The notes under the pieces: generated by a model | The model's database searches: none | What the model was told of the DNA's origin: nothing | Seen by the model: the letters and a program-made list of their open reading frames with translations, nothing else | Program-made: the position numbers and the translations under genes | In this document: positions 26,029 to 33,856 of the stretch, piece after piece | Layout: every line of letters begins with the position of its first letter | How positions within the stretch are numbered: position 1 is the first letter of the stretch | NCBI RefSeq assembly: GCF_947255105.1 | Contig: NZ_CAMYFP010000010.1 | Coordinates: forward strand, 1 to 56,131 | Direction: 5' to 3' | Length of the DNA stretch: 56,131 nt | Source of the DNA: an uncultured Campylobacter sp. | Lineage (GTDB): Bacteria > Campylobacterota > Campylobacteria > Campylobacterales > Campylobacteraceae

Positions 26029-26276
26029 CACTTAAAAGAGTAATTCAAGGCGTTGTATTGCAAAAAGCGGGTGATAAAACAGCTACTGTATTGGTAGAGA
26101 GAAGAATTATGCACCCAAAATATAGAAAATTTGTAAAACGCTTTAAAAAATATCTTGTTCATGATGAGAACAATAGTGCAAATATAGGTGATACAATCTT
26201 AGCTATTGAGTGCAGACCACTTAGTAAAAGAAAGAATTTCCGCCTAAAGTCAGTGCTAAAAAGAGGAGTTGAATAA
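26025..26276 (+). CDS. rpsQ: 30S ribosomal protein S17
   Basis: An 83-residue S17 OB-fold protein binding 16S rRNA in the platform region. GVVLQKAGDKTATVLVERR and HPKYRKFVKRFKKYLVHDE are conserved. It overlaps rpmC by 4 bases and shares one base with rplN. Confidence 0.95.
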   Translation: MTLKRVIQGVVLQKAGDKTATVLVERRIMHPKYRKFVKRFKKYLVHDENNSANIGDTILAIECRPLSKRKNFRLKSVLKRGVE

Positions 26277-26644
26277 TGATACAAAGTTTTTCAAGATTGG
26301 CAGTAGCTGACAATAGCGGTGCAAAAGAGCTTATGTGTATTAAAGTGCTTGGTGGCAGCAAAAGAAGATATGCTTCAATTGGAGATATTATAGTTTGCTC
26401 TGTTAAAAAAGCGCTTCCAAATGGCAAGATTAAAAGAGGTCAAGTAGTAAAAGCTGTTGTAGTTAGAACCAAAAAAGAGCTTCATAGAGAAAATGGCTCT
26501 CTTATAAGATTTGACGAAAATGCAGCAGTTATACTTGATAACAAAAAAGAGCCAGTAGGAACTAGAATCTTTGGACCAGTTGGTAGAGAGGTAAGATATG
26601 CCAACTTCATGAAGATCGTTTCATTGGCACCGGAGGTTTTATAA
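26276..26644 (+). CDS. rplN: 50S ribosomal protein L14
   Basis: A 122-residue L14 protein at the subunit interface. It shows the family patterns IQSFSRLAVADNSGAKELMC at the start and IRFDENAAVILDN in the middle, with GTRIFGPVGREVR near the C-terminus. One-base junctions on both sides show tight coupling. Confidence 0.96.
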   Translation: MIQSFSRLAVADNSGAKELMCIKVLGGSKRRYASIGDIIVCSVKKALPNGKIKRGQVVKAVVVRTKKELHRENGSLIRFDENAAVILDNKKEPVGTRIFGPVGREVRYANFMKIVSLAPEVL

Positions 26645-26877
26645 TGGCTGTTAAATTTAAGATAAAAAAAGGCGATGAGGTAAAGATTATTGCAGGCGAC
26701 GATAAAGGCAGAGTGGCTAAGGTCCTAAAGGTCCTTCCTAAGAAAAGAGCAGTTATTGTTGAGGGTTGTAAGATTGCCAAAAAAGCTATCAAGCCAAGCG
26801 AAGAAAATCCAAAAGGTGGATTTATTAATAAAGAGATGCCAATAGATATCTCAAATGTTGCAAAGGTTGAGGAATGA
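26644..26877 (+). CDS. rplX: 50S ribosomal protein L24
   Basis: A 77-residue L24 protein, an assembly initiator of the 50S subunit. The KOW motif is visible as KKGDEVKIIAGDDKGRVAKV (residues 8-27). It is shorter than E. coli L24 (104) by its C-terminal part, which is usual for Campylobacterota as far as I recall. It overlaps rplE by 4 bases. Confidence 0.94.
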   Translation: MAVKFKIKKGDEVKIIAGDDKGRVAKVLKVLPKKRAVIVEGCKIAKKAIKPSEENPKGGFINKEMPIDISNVAKVEE

Positions 26878-27425
26878 GTAAAAATAGACTTGATGTTAAA
26901 TACAAAGAAGAGGTTAAGCCAGCTCTTTTAAAGGAATTTGAGTTTAAAAATCCTATGCTTATCCCTGCAATAGAAAAGATAGTTATAAGCGTTGGCGCAG
27001 GTGAAGATGGAAGAGATCAAAAGGTATTGCAAAATATGACCGACACCATCTCTCTTATTGCTGGTCAAAAGGCTGTAGTTGTAAATGCTAAAAAATCAGT
27101 TGCTAGCTTTAAAGTAAGAGAAGGACACCCTGTTGGTATAAAGGTTACTTTGAGAAAAGAGAATATGTATGTCTTCTTAGACAAGCTTATCTCAGTAGCT
27201 CTTCCAAGAGTTAAGGATTTTAGAGGTCTTCCAAGAAAAGGATTTGACGGAAGAGGCAACTACAATTTTGGTTTACAAGAGCAGTTGATGTTTCCAGAGG
27301 TAGAGTACGATAAGATCTTAAGACCTCATGGTATGAATATTACAGTTGTCACAACAACAAATAGTGATAAAGAGGCATTTAAGCTACTAGAGCTTATGGG
27401 TATGCCTTTTGCAAAAGGAAAGTAA
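26874..27425 (+). CDS. rplE: 50S ribosomal protein L5
   Basis: A 183-residue L5 protein of the central protuberance that binds 5S rRNA. VISVGAGEDGRDQKVL, KAVVVNAKKSVASFKVREG and RDFRGLP-like GLPRKGFDGRGNY segments mark the family. Length is close to E. coli L5 (179). Confidence 0.96.
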   Translation: MSKNRLDVKYKEEVKPALLKEFEFKNPMLIPAIEKIVISVGAGEDGRDQKVLQNMTDTISLIAGQKAVVVNAKKSVASFKVREGHPVGIKVTLRKENMYVFLDKLISVALPRVKDFRGLPRKGFDGRGNYNFGLQEQLMFPEVEYDKILRPHGMNITVVTTTNSDKEAFKLLELMGMPFAKGK

Positions 27426-27426
27426 G

Positions 27427-27612
27427 ATGGCAAAAAAATCAATGATAGCTAAGGCAAGTCGCCCTGCAAAATTTAGCTCCCGTAAATATACAAGATGTCA
27501 AATTTGCGGACGTCCAAAATCTGTCTATAGAGATTTTAATCTTTGCAGAGTCTGCCTTAGAAAAATGGCTAACGAGGGACTAATCCCTGGTCTAAAAAAG
27601 TCAAGCTGGTAA
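27427..27612 (+). CDS. rpsN: 30S ribosomal protein S14, zinc-binding type
   Basis: A 61-residue short S14 with two CXXC pairs (CQIC and CRVC), the zinc-ribbon form, instead of the long zinc-free S14 of E. coli. ATG 27427 is one base after the rplE stop codon and gives the standard MAKKSMIAKA start. An upstream in-frame start inside rplE is rejected. Confidence 0.96.
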   Translation: MAKKSMIAKASRPAKFSSRKYTRCQICGRPKSVYRDFNLCRVCLRKMANEGLIPGLKKSSW

Positions 27613-27621
27613 GGAGAGATT

Positions 27622-28017
27622 ATGTTAAATGATATAGTATCAGATAGTATCACACGCATAAGAAATGCAGCATTAAGAAGACTTGAGACAACAAAGCTTC
27701 TTCACTCTAAAGTTGTTGAGGCAATTGTTGAGATTTTCGTAGATAAAGGTTATTTAGATAGCTTTAATATCATCGAAGAGGGCAACAAGAAATTTATAAA
27801 TGTTGTTTTAAAGTATGATGAAAAAGGCAAAAGTCCAATTCACGAGATAACTAGAGTTTCAAAGCCAGGTAGAAGAATCTATCAAGGAAAAGATGATATC
27901 AAGAGATTTAAAAACGGCTATGGAACAGTTGTTGTTTCTACTAGTAAGGGCGTGATGAGCGGTATTGAGGCTAGTAAAGCAGGTATTGGTGGTGAGGTTC
28001 TTTGTACCATTTGGTAA
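27622..28017 (+). CDS. rpsH: 30S ribosomal protein S8
   Basis: A 131-residue S8 protein that organises the central domain of 16S rRNA. RIRNAALRRLETTKLLHSK at the N-terminus and STSKGVMSGIEASKAGIGGE at the C-terminus are characteristic. In E. coli S8 represses the spc operon by binding its mRNA. The gap after this gene is the longest between 21.5 and 31.9 kb and contains hairpins. Confidence 0.96.
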   Translation: MLNDIVSDSITRIRNAALRRLETTKLLHSKVVEAIVEIFVDKGYLDSFNIIEEGNKKFINVVLKYDEKGKSPIHEITRVSKPGRRIYQGKDDIKRFKNGYGTVVVSTSKGVMSGIEASKAGIGGEVLCTIW

Positions 28018-28070
28018 AAAGAGGCTTTTTATGGCATTGTGGTATCCATTCGCAAATGCGTAGAAATACC
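28015..28070 (+). promoter_or_regulatory. two hairpins in the rpsH-rplF gap
   Basis: In an operon where most gaps are 0-16 bases, this 76-base gap holds two potential hairpins. The first is TAAAAAG/CTTTTTA with a 3-base loop at 28015-28031, overlapping the rpsH stop. The second has outer arms GGTAT (28041-28045)/ATACC (28066-28070) with an inner CGCA-AA-TGCG. They could be an mRNA processing or regulatory site. No known element is recognised. Confidence 0.4.
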
Positions 28071-28093
28071 CTAGACAAATAAAAAGGAAATAG

Positions 28094-28633
28094 ATGTCAC
28101 GTATAGGTAAACAGCCAATATCTATCCCTAGCGGCATAGATGTTAGCATTGAAAATAGTGTTTTGAAATTTAAAAAAGGCAATCAAGTTACTGAGTTGGA
28201 GCTTAAAAATCACGTAAATGTTGCAATAGAAAACAAAAAGATCTCCTTTAGCCCAATAGATGAGAGCAGACAAAGCAATGCTTATTGGGGAACTTATAGA
28301 TCTTTAGCACATAATGTTATTGTTGGTCTAACAGATGGTTTTTCAAAACAGCTTGAGGTAAATGGAGTTGGCTATAGAGCAGCTGTTAAAGGTAAAATTT
28401 TGGAGCTTATTTTAGGATTTTCACATCCTATCAACTTCGCAATTCCTGAAGGCATAGAGATAACAGTTGATAAAAACGTTATCACAGTAAAAGGCTCAAA
28501 CAAACAACAAGTTGGTCAAGTAGCTGCTAAAATTAGAGAGTTTAGACCACCTGAGCCATATAAAGGTAAAGGTGTTAAATATGTTGATGAGCATATTAAT
28601 AGAAAAGCCGGTAAAACAGCTAAGAAGGGGTAG
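28094..28633 (+). CDS. rplF: 50S ribosomal protein L6
   Basis: A 179-residue L6 protein with two repeated alpha/beta domains. MSRIGKQPISIPSG at the start and PPEPYKGKGVKY near the C-terminus are diagnostic. Length is like E. coli L6 (177). An AAGGAA site precedes the ATG. Confidence 0.96.
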   Translation: MSRIGKQPISIPSGIDVSIENSVLKFKKGNQVTELELKNHVNVAIENKKISFSPIDESRQSNAYWGTYRSLAHNVIVGLTDGFSKQLEVNGVGYRAAVKGKILELILGFSHPINFAIPEGIEITVDKNVITVKGSNKQQVGQVAAKIREFRPPEPYKGKGVKYVDEHINRKAGKTAKKG

Positions 28634-28636
28634 AGT

Positions 28637-28993
28637 ATGAAAGCAAGTATCAATAGAAAAAAATTAGCCCTAAGAGCTAAAAGAAAGATAAAAATAAGAG
28701 GTAAAATCTCAGGTTGCTCTACATGCCCAAGAGTTACAATTTTTAAATCAAACAGAACTCTTTATGTCCAAGCTATAGAGGATATTAATGGCACAACACT
28801 TTGTGCAAGTAGTGGATTGGCTCTTAAGATCAAAGCAAACAAGGATGGAGCTATAACTTTGGCAAATGATTTTGCAGCCAAACTCAAAGACAAAGGGATA
28901 AAAGAGGCTATTTTTGATAGAAATGGCTATTTGTACCATGGTGTTATCGCAGCTTTTGCACAAGCTCTAAGAGATAACGACATAAAAATATAA
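28637..28993 (+). CDS. rplR: 50S ribosomal protein L18
   Basis: A 118-residue L18 protein that binds 5S rRNA. The pattern RLTIFKSNR-like PRVTIFKSNRTLYVQAIED, and FDRNGYLYHGVIAAFAQALR at the C-terminus, are typical. It follows rplF by 3 bases. Confidence 0.95.
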   Translation: MKASINRKKLALRAKRKIKIRGKISGCSTCPRVTIFKSNRTLYVQAIEDINGTTLCASSGLALKIKANKDGAITLANDFAAKLKDKGIKEAIFDRNGYLYHGVIAAFAQALRDNDIKI

Positions 28994-29009
28994 CCCAAAG
29001 GAAATGATG

Positions 29010-29453
29010 ATGGAAAGATATAATAGAGAAGAATTTGAAGAGGTAATCGTCAATATCGGCAGGGTTACAAAGGTCGTTAAGGGCGGTAGAAGATTTAGAT
29101 TTACAGCACTTGTTGTAATAGGCAACAAAAAAGGACTTGTAGGATATGGCTTTGGAAAGTCAAAAGAGGTTCCAGATGCTATTAAAAAAGCTGTTGATGA
29201 TGCCTTCAAAAATATCATAGAGGTCAAGATGAATGGCGATACTATAACTCACGACATTGAGGTTAAGTATAATGCAAGTAAAATTCTACTAAAACCAGCA
29301 AGTGAAGGTACAGGAGTTATCGCAGGTGGTTCAACTAGACCTGTTTTGGAGCTTGCAGGAATTAAAGACATTCTTACAAAATCTCTTGGTTCAAACAACC
29401 CAGCAAACGTGGTAAGAGCAACTATGAAAGCTCTTAGTATGCTAAAAGGCTAA
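29010..29453 (+). CDS. rpsE: 30S ribosomal protein S5
   Basis: A 147-residue S5 protein involved in decoding accuracy. VNIGRVTKVVKGGRRFRFTA and the GTGVIAGGSTRPVLELAGI segment mark the family. Three ATG codons stand in a row (29004, 29007, 29010). I chose the third because the AAGGA site is then 7 bases away and the protein begins MERYNREEFEE like relatives. The other two would add one or two residues. Confidence 0.95.
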   Translation: MERYNREEFEEVIVNIGRVTKVVKGGRRFRFTALVVIGNKKGLVGYGFGKSKEVPDAIKKAVDDAFKNIIEVKMNGDTITHDIEVKYNASKILLKPASEGTGVIAGGSTRPVLELAGIKDILTKSLGSNNPANVVRATMKALSMLKG

Positions 29454-29464
29454 AGGAGTAGAAT

Positions 29465-29866
29465 ATGGGATTGGAAAATTTAATAAAGTCTCCTGGCTCA
29501 ACTAAAGATAGAAAAAGAGTAGGAAGAGGTAGCGGTAGCGGTTGGGGCAAGACTTCAACAAAGGGACAAAAAGGTCAAAAAGCTAGAAAAGGTTACAATG
29601 AAAAAAGAGGTTTTGAGGGTGGTCAACAACCACTTCAAAGAAGACTTCCAAAGGTTGGATTTGTAAGTAAAATAGAGAAGCCTTATGTCATAAATTTAGC
29701 TAAATTTCCTACTATTAAAGAGCTTGATGAGATTAACTTAGACAGCTTAAAAACTGTTCATAAGTTTTCAAACAATATCAAAAAAGTCAAAATTATTGGA
29801 GCTGGTGCAGCAGAATTAGCTTCCAAAATTAAAGATGAGAATATAACAACTAGTGGATCAAAATAA
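29465..29866 (+). CDS. rplO: 50S ribosomal protein L15
   Basis: A 133-residue L15 protein. The glycine-rich N-terminus RVGRGSGSGWGKTSTKGQKG and GFEGGQQPLQRRLPK are diagnostic. It directly follows rpsE. The gene for L30 (rpmD), which lies here in E. coli, is absent. One base overlaps secY. Confidence 0.96.
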   Translation: MGLENLIKSPGSTKDRKRVGRGSGSGWGKTSTKGQKGQKARKGYNEKRGFEGGQQPLQRRLPKVGFVSKIEKPYVINLAKFPTIKELDEINLDSLKTVHKFSNNIKKVKIIGAGAAELASKIKDENITTSGSK

Positions 29867-31116
29867 TGGATAAGTCACTACGCAACAAAATCTTTATTAC
29901 TTTAGGGTTTTTGCTTGCCTACAGGTTGCTGGCATATGTGCCAGTGCCTGGTGTAAATGCTGAGATAATAAAAGAATTTTTTACAGCCAACAAAGACAAC
30001 GCTCTTGGAATGTTCAATATGTTTGGAGGGCGCGCAGCAGAGAGATTTAGTATCATCTCTTTGGGAATTATGCCATACATTACAGCGTCAATTGTAATGG
30101 AGTTGATGGCAGCAACTTTTCCAAATTTGGGAAAACTTAAAAAAGAGCGCGATGGCATGCAAAAATATATGCAAATCATTCGTTATGCAACTATAGGTAT
30201 AACTATGATTCAAGCAATTGGAGTAAGCATTGGACTACAAAATGTAAATTCAGAAGCAGTTATGATAAACTCAAATTTATTCATTGCTATTTCATGTTTT
30301 TCAATGCTTACAGGAACAATGTTGCTTATGTGGATAGGAGAGCAAATTACCCAAAGAGGTATTGGTAATGGTATTAGCCTTATTATCTTTGCTGGTATAG
30401 TTAGCTCTATTCCACGGGCTATTAGCGAAACTGTAATGCTTATAAATACGAACGAGATGAATGTTTTCTCACTTATTTTTATTGTTGTTATCATCTTGGC
30501 TACTATTGGATTTGTTATCTTTATGGAGCTTGGAGAGAGAAGAATTTCAGTTGCATACTCAAGAAAAGTTATTATGCAAAATCAGCACAAAAGAATTATG
30601 AACTACATACCTATTAAGGTAAATTTGAGTGGAGTAATTCCGCCAATTTTTGCAAGTGCTATCTTGATGTTTCCAGGAACGATATTCCAAACTAGCACAA
30701 ATCCTATTCTTCAAAAGTTAAATGACTTTATGAGTCCGCATGGATATTATTTTCATATATTTATGTTTATCTTTGTTGTCTTTTTTGCATATTTTTATGC
30801 ATCAATTGCATTTAACTCAAAAGATATCAGTGAAAATCTAAAAAAGCAGGGTGGATTTATCCCAGGAGTTAGACCTGGCGAAAATACAGCAACATTCTTA
30901 AATGATGTAGCAAGCAGACTTACCTTTTATGGAGCTCTATATTTAGGACTTATCTCAACTATTCCTTGGGTTCTTGCTAAATTTATGGGAGTCCCTTTTG
31001 CTTTTGGAGGAACTTCAGTTCTAATTGTAGTCTCTGTTGCGCTTGATACTATGAGAAAGATTGAGGCGCAGCGTTATATGAGTAAGTATGAAACATTAAG
31101 TGCGGTTGGACTATAA
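29866..31116 (+). CDS. secY: protein translocase subunit SecY
   Basis: A 416-residue integral membrane protein with ten helices, the channel of the Sec translocon. The plug/helix 2 region AERFSIISLGIMPYITASI, the cytoplasmic loop segment GERRISVAYSRKV, and the NLKKQGGFIPGVRPGENTA-like sequence are characteristic. It shares one base with rplO and is followed without gap by map. Confidence 0.97.
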   Translation: MDKSLRNKIFITLGFLLAYRLLAYVPVPGVNAEIIKEFFTANKDNALGMFNMFGGRAAERFSIISLGIMPYITASIVMELMAATFPNLGKLKKERDGMQKYMQIIRYATIGITMIQAIGVSIGLQNVNSEAVMINSNLFIAISCFSMLTGTMLLMWIGEQITQRGIGNGISLIIFAGIVSSIPRAISETVMLINTNEMNVFSLIFIVVIILATIGFVIFMELGERRISVAYSRKVIMQNQHKRIMNYIPIKVNLSGVIPPIFASAILMFPGTIFQTSTNPILQKLNDFMSPHGYYFHIFMFIFVVFFAYFYASIAFNSKDISENLKKQGGFIPGVRPGENTATFLNDVASRLTFYGALYLGLISTIPWVLAKFMGVPFAFGGTSVLIVVSVALDTMRKIEAQRYMSKYETLSAVGL

Positions 31117-31878
31117 ATGGCAATTTCACTAAAAAATCAAAAAGATATCGAGGGCTTAAGAGCAGCTAATAAAATAGTCGCCAAAGCCCTTGACTATCTA
31201 AATAATTTTATAACTCCAGGTGTAAATGTTTTAGAGATTGATAAAATTTGTGAGCAAATCATCTTAGATCATGGTGCAAAACCTGCATTTAAAGGGCTTT
31301 ATGGCTTTCCAAATACAGCTTGCATAAGTGTAAATGAAGTTGTCATACATGGAATCCCAAAAGATAGAATTTTGCTAGAGGGCGATATCGTAAGTGTTGA
31401 TCTTGGAAGTAATCTACATGGCTACTTTGGAGATAGCGCAAGAACCTATCCAGTTGGCAAAATATCCAAAAAAGATGAAGAGCTTATTGCTTGCAGCAAA
31501 GATTCACTCTATCATGCTATCGACTTTATCAAGGTTGGAATGCACTTTAAAGAGCTAAGTTATGAGATAGAGAAATTTATCTTATCGCGTGGCTTTGTTC
31601 CTTTGAGAGGTTTTTGTGGTCATGGCATTGGCAAGAGACCGCATGAAGAGCCTGAAATTCCAAATTACTTAGAGGGCAGCAATCCAAAATCAGGTCCAAA
31701 GATAAGAAATAATATGGTTTTTTGTATTGAGCCGATGATTTGTCAAAAAGATGGCAATCCAATCATTGCCAAAGACAAATGGGCTGTAACAAGTGCCGAT
31801 GGTCTTCGCACAAGCCACTACGAGCATTGCTTAGCTGTGGTTGATGGTGCTGTTGAGATATTAAGCATTGATGAGTAG
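31117..31878 (+). CDS. map: methionine aminopeptidase, type I
   Basis: A 253-residue metalloprotease removing the initiator methionine. Metal ligands are recognisable in SVDLGS, GDSART, GHGIGKRPHEEP and FCIEPM, with a last glutamate in HYEHCLAVVDGAVE. It starts directly after the secY stop. Normal length for bacterial type Ia enzymes. Confidence 0.96.
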   Translation: MAISLKNQKDIEGLRAANKIVAKALDYLNNFITPGVNVLEIDKICEQIILDHGAKPAFKGLYGFPNTACISVNEVVIHGIPKDRILLEGDIVSVDLGSNLHGYFGDSARTYPVGKISKKDEELIACSKDSLYHAIDFIKVGMHFKELSYEIEKFILSRGFVPLRGFCGHGIGKRPHEEPEIPNYLEGSNPKSGPKIRNNMVFCIEPMICQKDGNPIIAKDKWAVTSADGLRTSHYEHCLAVVDGAVEILSIDE

Positions 31879-31931
31879 TTAAATTTCAAATTTAAAGTTA
31901 GATTGATACAAATTTACAGAAAGGAGAGTGG

Positions 31932-32150
31932 ATGGCAAAAGATGATGTCATAGAGATTGATGGTGATGTTATAGAGGCACTTCCAAATGCTACATTTAAA
32001 GTTGAGCTTGATAACAAGCATACAATACTTTGTCATATAGCAGGAAAGATGAGAATGCACTATATAAAGATCATGCCAGGAGATCGTGTAAAGGTTGAGC
32101 TTACACCATATAGCTTAGATAAAGGTCGAATTACTTACAGATATAAGTAA
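31932..32150 (+). CDS. infA: translation initiation factor IF-1
   Basis: A 72-residue S1-domain protein binding the 30S A-site during initiation. IEIDGDVIEALPNATFKVEL and AGKMRMHYIKIMPGDRVKVE are characteristic. A strong AAAGGAGAG site precedes the ATG. It lies in the ribosomal operon between map and rpmJ. Confidence 0.97.
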   Translation: MAKDDVIEIDGDVIEALPNATFKVELDNKHTILCHIAGKMRMHYIKIMPGDRVKVELTPYSLDKGRITYRYK

Positions 32151-32206
32151 ATTTAAAGCTAAATCTAGTTAAAATTACAGCTTTGCAACTAAACTGTTTG
32201 AAGAAG

Positions 32207-32260
32207 TGTTTTTAAAATTACCACTATTTTAAAAACAGTTGGTTTGAATTCGTCAAAACC
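32207..32260 (+). terminator. hairpins in the infA-rpmJ gap (possible attenuator)
   Basis: TGTTTTTAAAA (32207-32217) pairs perfectly with TTTTAAAAACA (32227-32237) around a 9-base loop. A shorter stem GGTTT/AAACC follows at 32241-32260. No T-run follows, and genes of the same operon continue downstream, so partial termination or RNA processing is more likely than a full stop. Confidence 0.4.
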
Positions 32261-32307
32261 TAAAGTAGCAGTTGATTAAGTGGAAATAAATTTTTTAGGA
32301 GAGAGTG

Positions 32308-32421
32308 ATGAAAGTTCGTCCTTCTGTTAAGAAGATGTGTGACAATTGCAAGATTGTTAAACGTAAAGGCATAGTTCATGTCATATGTCAAAATCCAAAA
32401 CATAAACAAAGACAAGGATAA
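32308..32421 (+). CDS. rpmJ: 50S ribosomal protein L36, zinc type
   Basis: A 37-residue protein starting MKVRPSVKKMCDNCK, with the zinc ligands C11, C14, C27 and H32 conserved. GGAGAG lies just before the ATG. It is too short for most gene finders' cut-offs but is unmistakable between infA and rpsM, 3 bases before rpsM. Confidence 0.95.
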   Translation: MKVRPSVKKMCDNCKIVKRKGIVHVICQNPKHKQRQG

Positions 32422-32424
32422 AGT

Positions 32425-32796
32425 ATGGCTCGTATAGCAGGTGTTGATTTACCAAAGAAAAAAAGAATAGAGTATGGTCTTACCTACATTTATGGTATAG
32501 GGCTTTTTACTTCAAGAAAAATTCTTGATGCAGTTGGAATTTCTTATGACAAGAGAGTTCATGAGCTTAGTGAAGAAGAGGCAGCAGCCATCAGAAAAGA
32601 GATTCAAGAACACTACATGGTTGAGGGTGATCTTAGAAAAAGTGTTGCTATGGATATCAAGTCTTTAATGGATTTGGGCAATTATAGAGGCTTAAGACAT
32701 AGAAGAGGGCTTCCAGTTAGAGGTCAAAAAACCAAAACAAACGCAAGAACCAGAAAAGGTAAGCGTAAAACTGTTGGCGCAGCTTCAGCTAAGTAA
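32425..32796 (+). CDS. rpsM: 30S ribosomal protein S13
   Basis: A 123-residue S13 protein at the top of the 30S head. ARIAGVDLPKKKRIEYGLTY at the start and RGLPVRGQKTKTNARTRKG at the C-terminus are diagnostic. It opens the alpha-operon part (rpsM-rpsK-rpsD-rpoA-rplQ). Confidence 0.97.
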   Translation: MARIAGVDLPKKKRIEYGLTYIYGIGLFTSRKILDAVGISYDKRVHELSEEEAAAIRKEIQEHYMVEGDLRKSVAMDIKSLMDLGNYRGLRHRRGLPVRGQKTKTNARTRKGKRKTVGAASAK

Positions 32797-32806
32797 GGGA
32801 TAAGAG

Positions 32807-33199
32807 ATGGCAAAAAGAAAAATTGTAAGAAAAAGAGTTGTTAAGAAAAATATCGCAAGAGGTATAGTTTATATCTGCGCAACATTTAACAACACAATGG
32901 TAACAGTTACTGATGAGATGGGAAATGTTATTTCATGGAGTAGTGCCGGTGGTCTTGGTTTTAAAGGTAGCAAAAAATCAACTCCTTATGCGGCTCAACA
33001 AGCTGTTGAGGATGCGCTAAATAAAGCAAAAGAGCATGGTATTAAAGAGGTGGGCATTAAAGTTCAAGGTCCTGGAAGTGGTAGAGAGACTGCTGTTAAG
33101 AGTGTTGGATCTGTTGAGGGAATTAAAGTTCTTTATTTTAAAGACATTACACCGCTTCCTCACAATGGTTGTAGACCACCAAAACGCCGCCGTGTATAA
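32807..33199 (+). CDS. rpsK: 30S ribosomal protein S11
   Basis: A 130-residue S11 protein of the platform near the E-site mRNA. TFNNTMVTVTDEMGNVISW and the C-terminal DITPLPHNGCRPPKRRRV are the family hallmarks. Length is normal. Confidence 0.97.
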   Translation: MAKRKIVRKRVVKKNIARGIVYICATFNNTMVTVTDEMGNVISWSSAGGLGFKGSKKSTPYAAQQAVEDALNKAKEHGIKEVGIKVQGPGSGRETAVKSVGSVEGIKVLYFKDITPLPHNGCRPPKRRRV

Positions 33200-33215
33200 G
33201 TAAAGGAGAAGAGTT

Positions 33216-33842
33216 ATGGCAAGATATATAGGACCGGTTGAAAAGATAGAAAGACGTCTTGGCGTATCACTTGCAATGAAAGGTGAGAGAAGATTGGCAG
33301 GCAAAAGTGCCGTCGATAAAAGACCTTTCGCACCAGGACAACATGGTCAAAGAAGAGCAAAAATAAGTGAATATGGACTTCAGCTTCGTGAAAAACAAAA
33401 AGCTAAATTTATGTATGGTGTCAATGAAAGACAATTTAGACGCCTATTCCAAGAAGCTGCAAGAAGAGATGGCAACACAGGATCTATTCTTATACAACTT
33501 TTAGAGCAAAGACTTGATAATGTTGTTTATAGAATGGGCTTTGCAACAACTCGTCGTTTTGCAAGACAACTTGTTAGCCACGGACATGTTTTGGTAGATG
33601 GCAAAAAGGTTGATATTCCATCTTACTCAGTTCAACCAGGACAAAAAATAGAGATAAGAGAGAGAAGTAAACAAAACCCACAGATAGCTAGAGCAGTTGA
33701 GCTTACAGCACAAACTGGCATCGTTACTTGGGTAGATGTTGAAAAAGATAAAAGATATGGTATCTTTACTAGAACTCCTGAAAGAGAAGAGGTTGTCATA
33801 CCTGTTGAGGAGAGATTTATAGTAGAGCTCTACTCTAAATAA
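33216..33842 (+). CDS. rpsD: 30S ribosomal protein S4
   Basis: A 208-residue S4 protein, primary 16S rRNA binder. The S4 RNA-binding domain is in RLDNVVYRMGFATTRRFARQ (about residues 94-113). The N-terminal part lacks the cysteine zinc-binding motif found in some S4 proteins. In E. coli S4 represses the alpha operon, and no such site is evident here. Confidence 0.97.
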   Translation: MARYIGPVEKIERRLGVSLAMKGERRLAGKSAVDKRPFAPGQHGQRRAKISEYGLQLREKQKAKFMYGVNERQFRRLFQEAARRDGNTGSILIQLLEQRLDNVVYRMGFATTRRFARQLVSHGHVLVDGKKVDIPSYSVQPGQKIEIRERSKQNPQIARAVELTAQTGIVTWVDVEKDKRYGIFTRTPEREEVVIPVEERFIVELYSK

Positions 33843-33856
33843 TTAGGAGGATAAAG

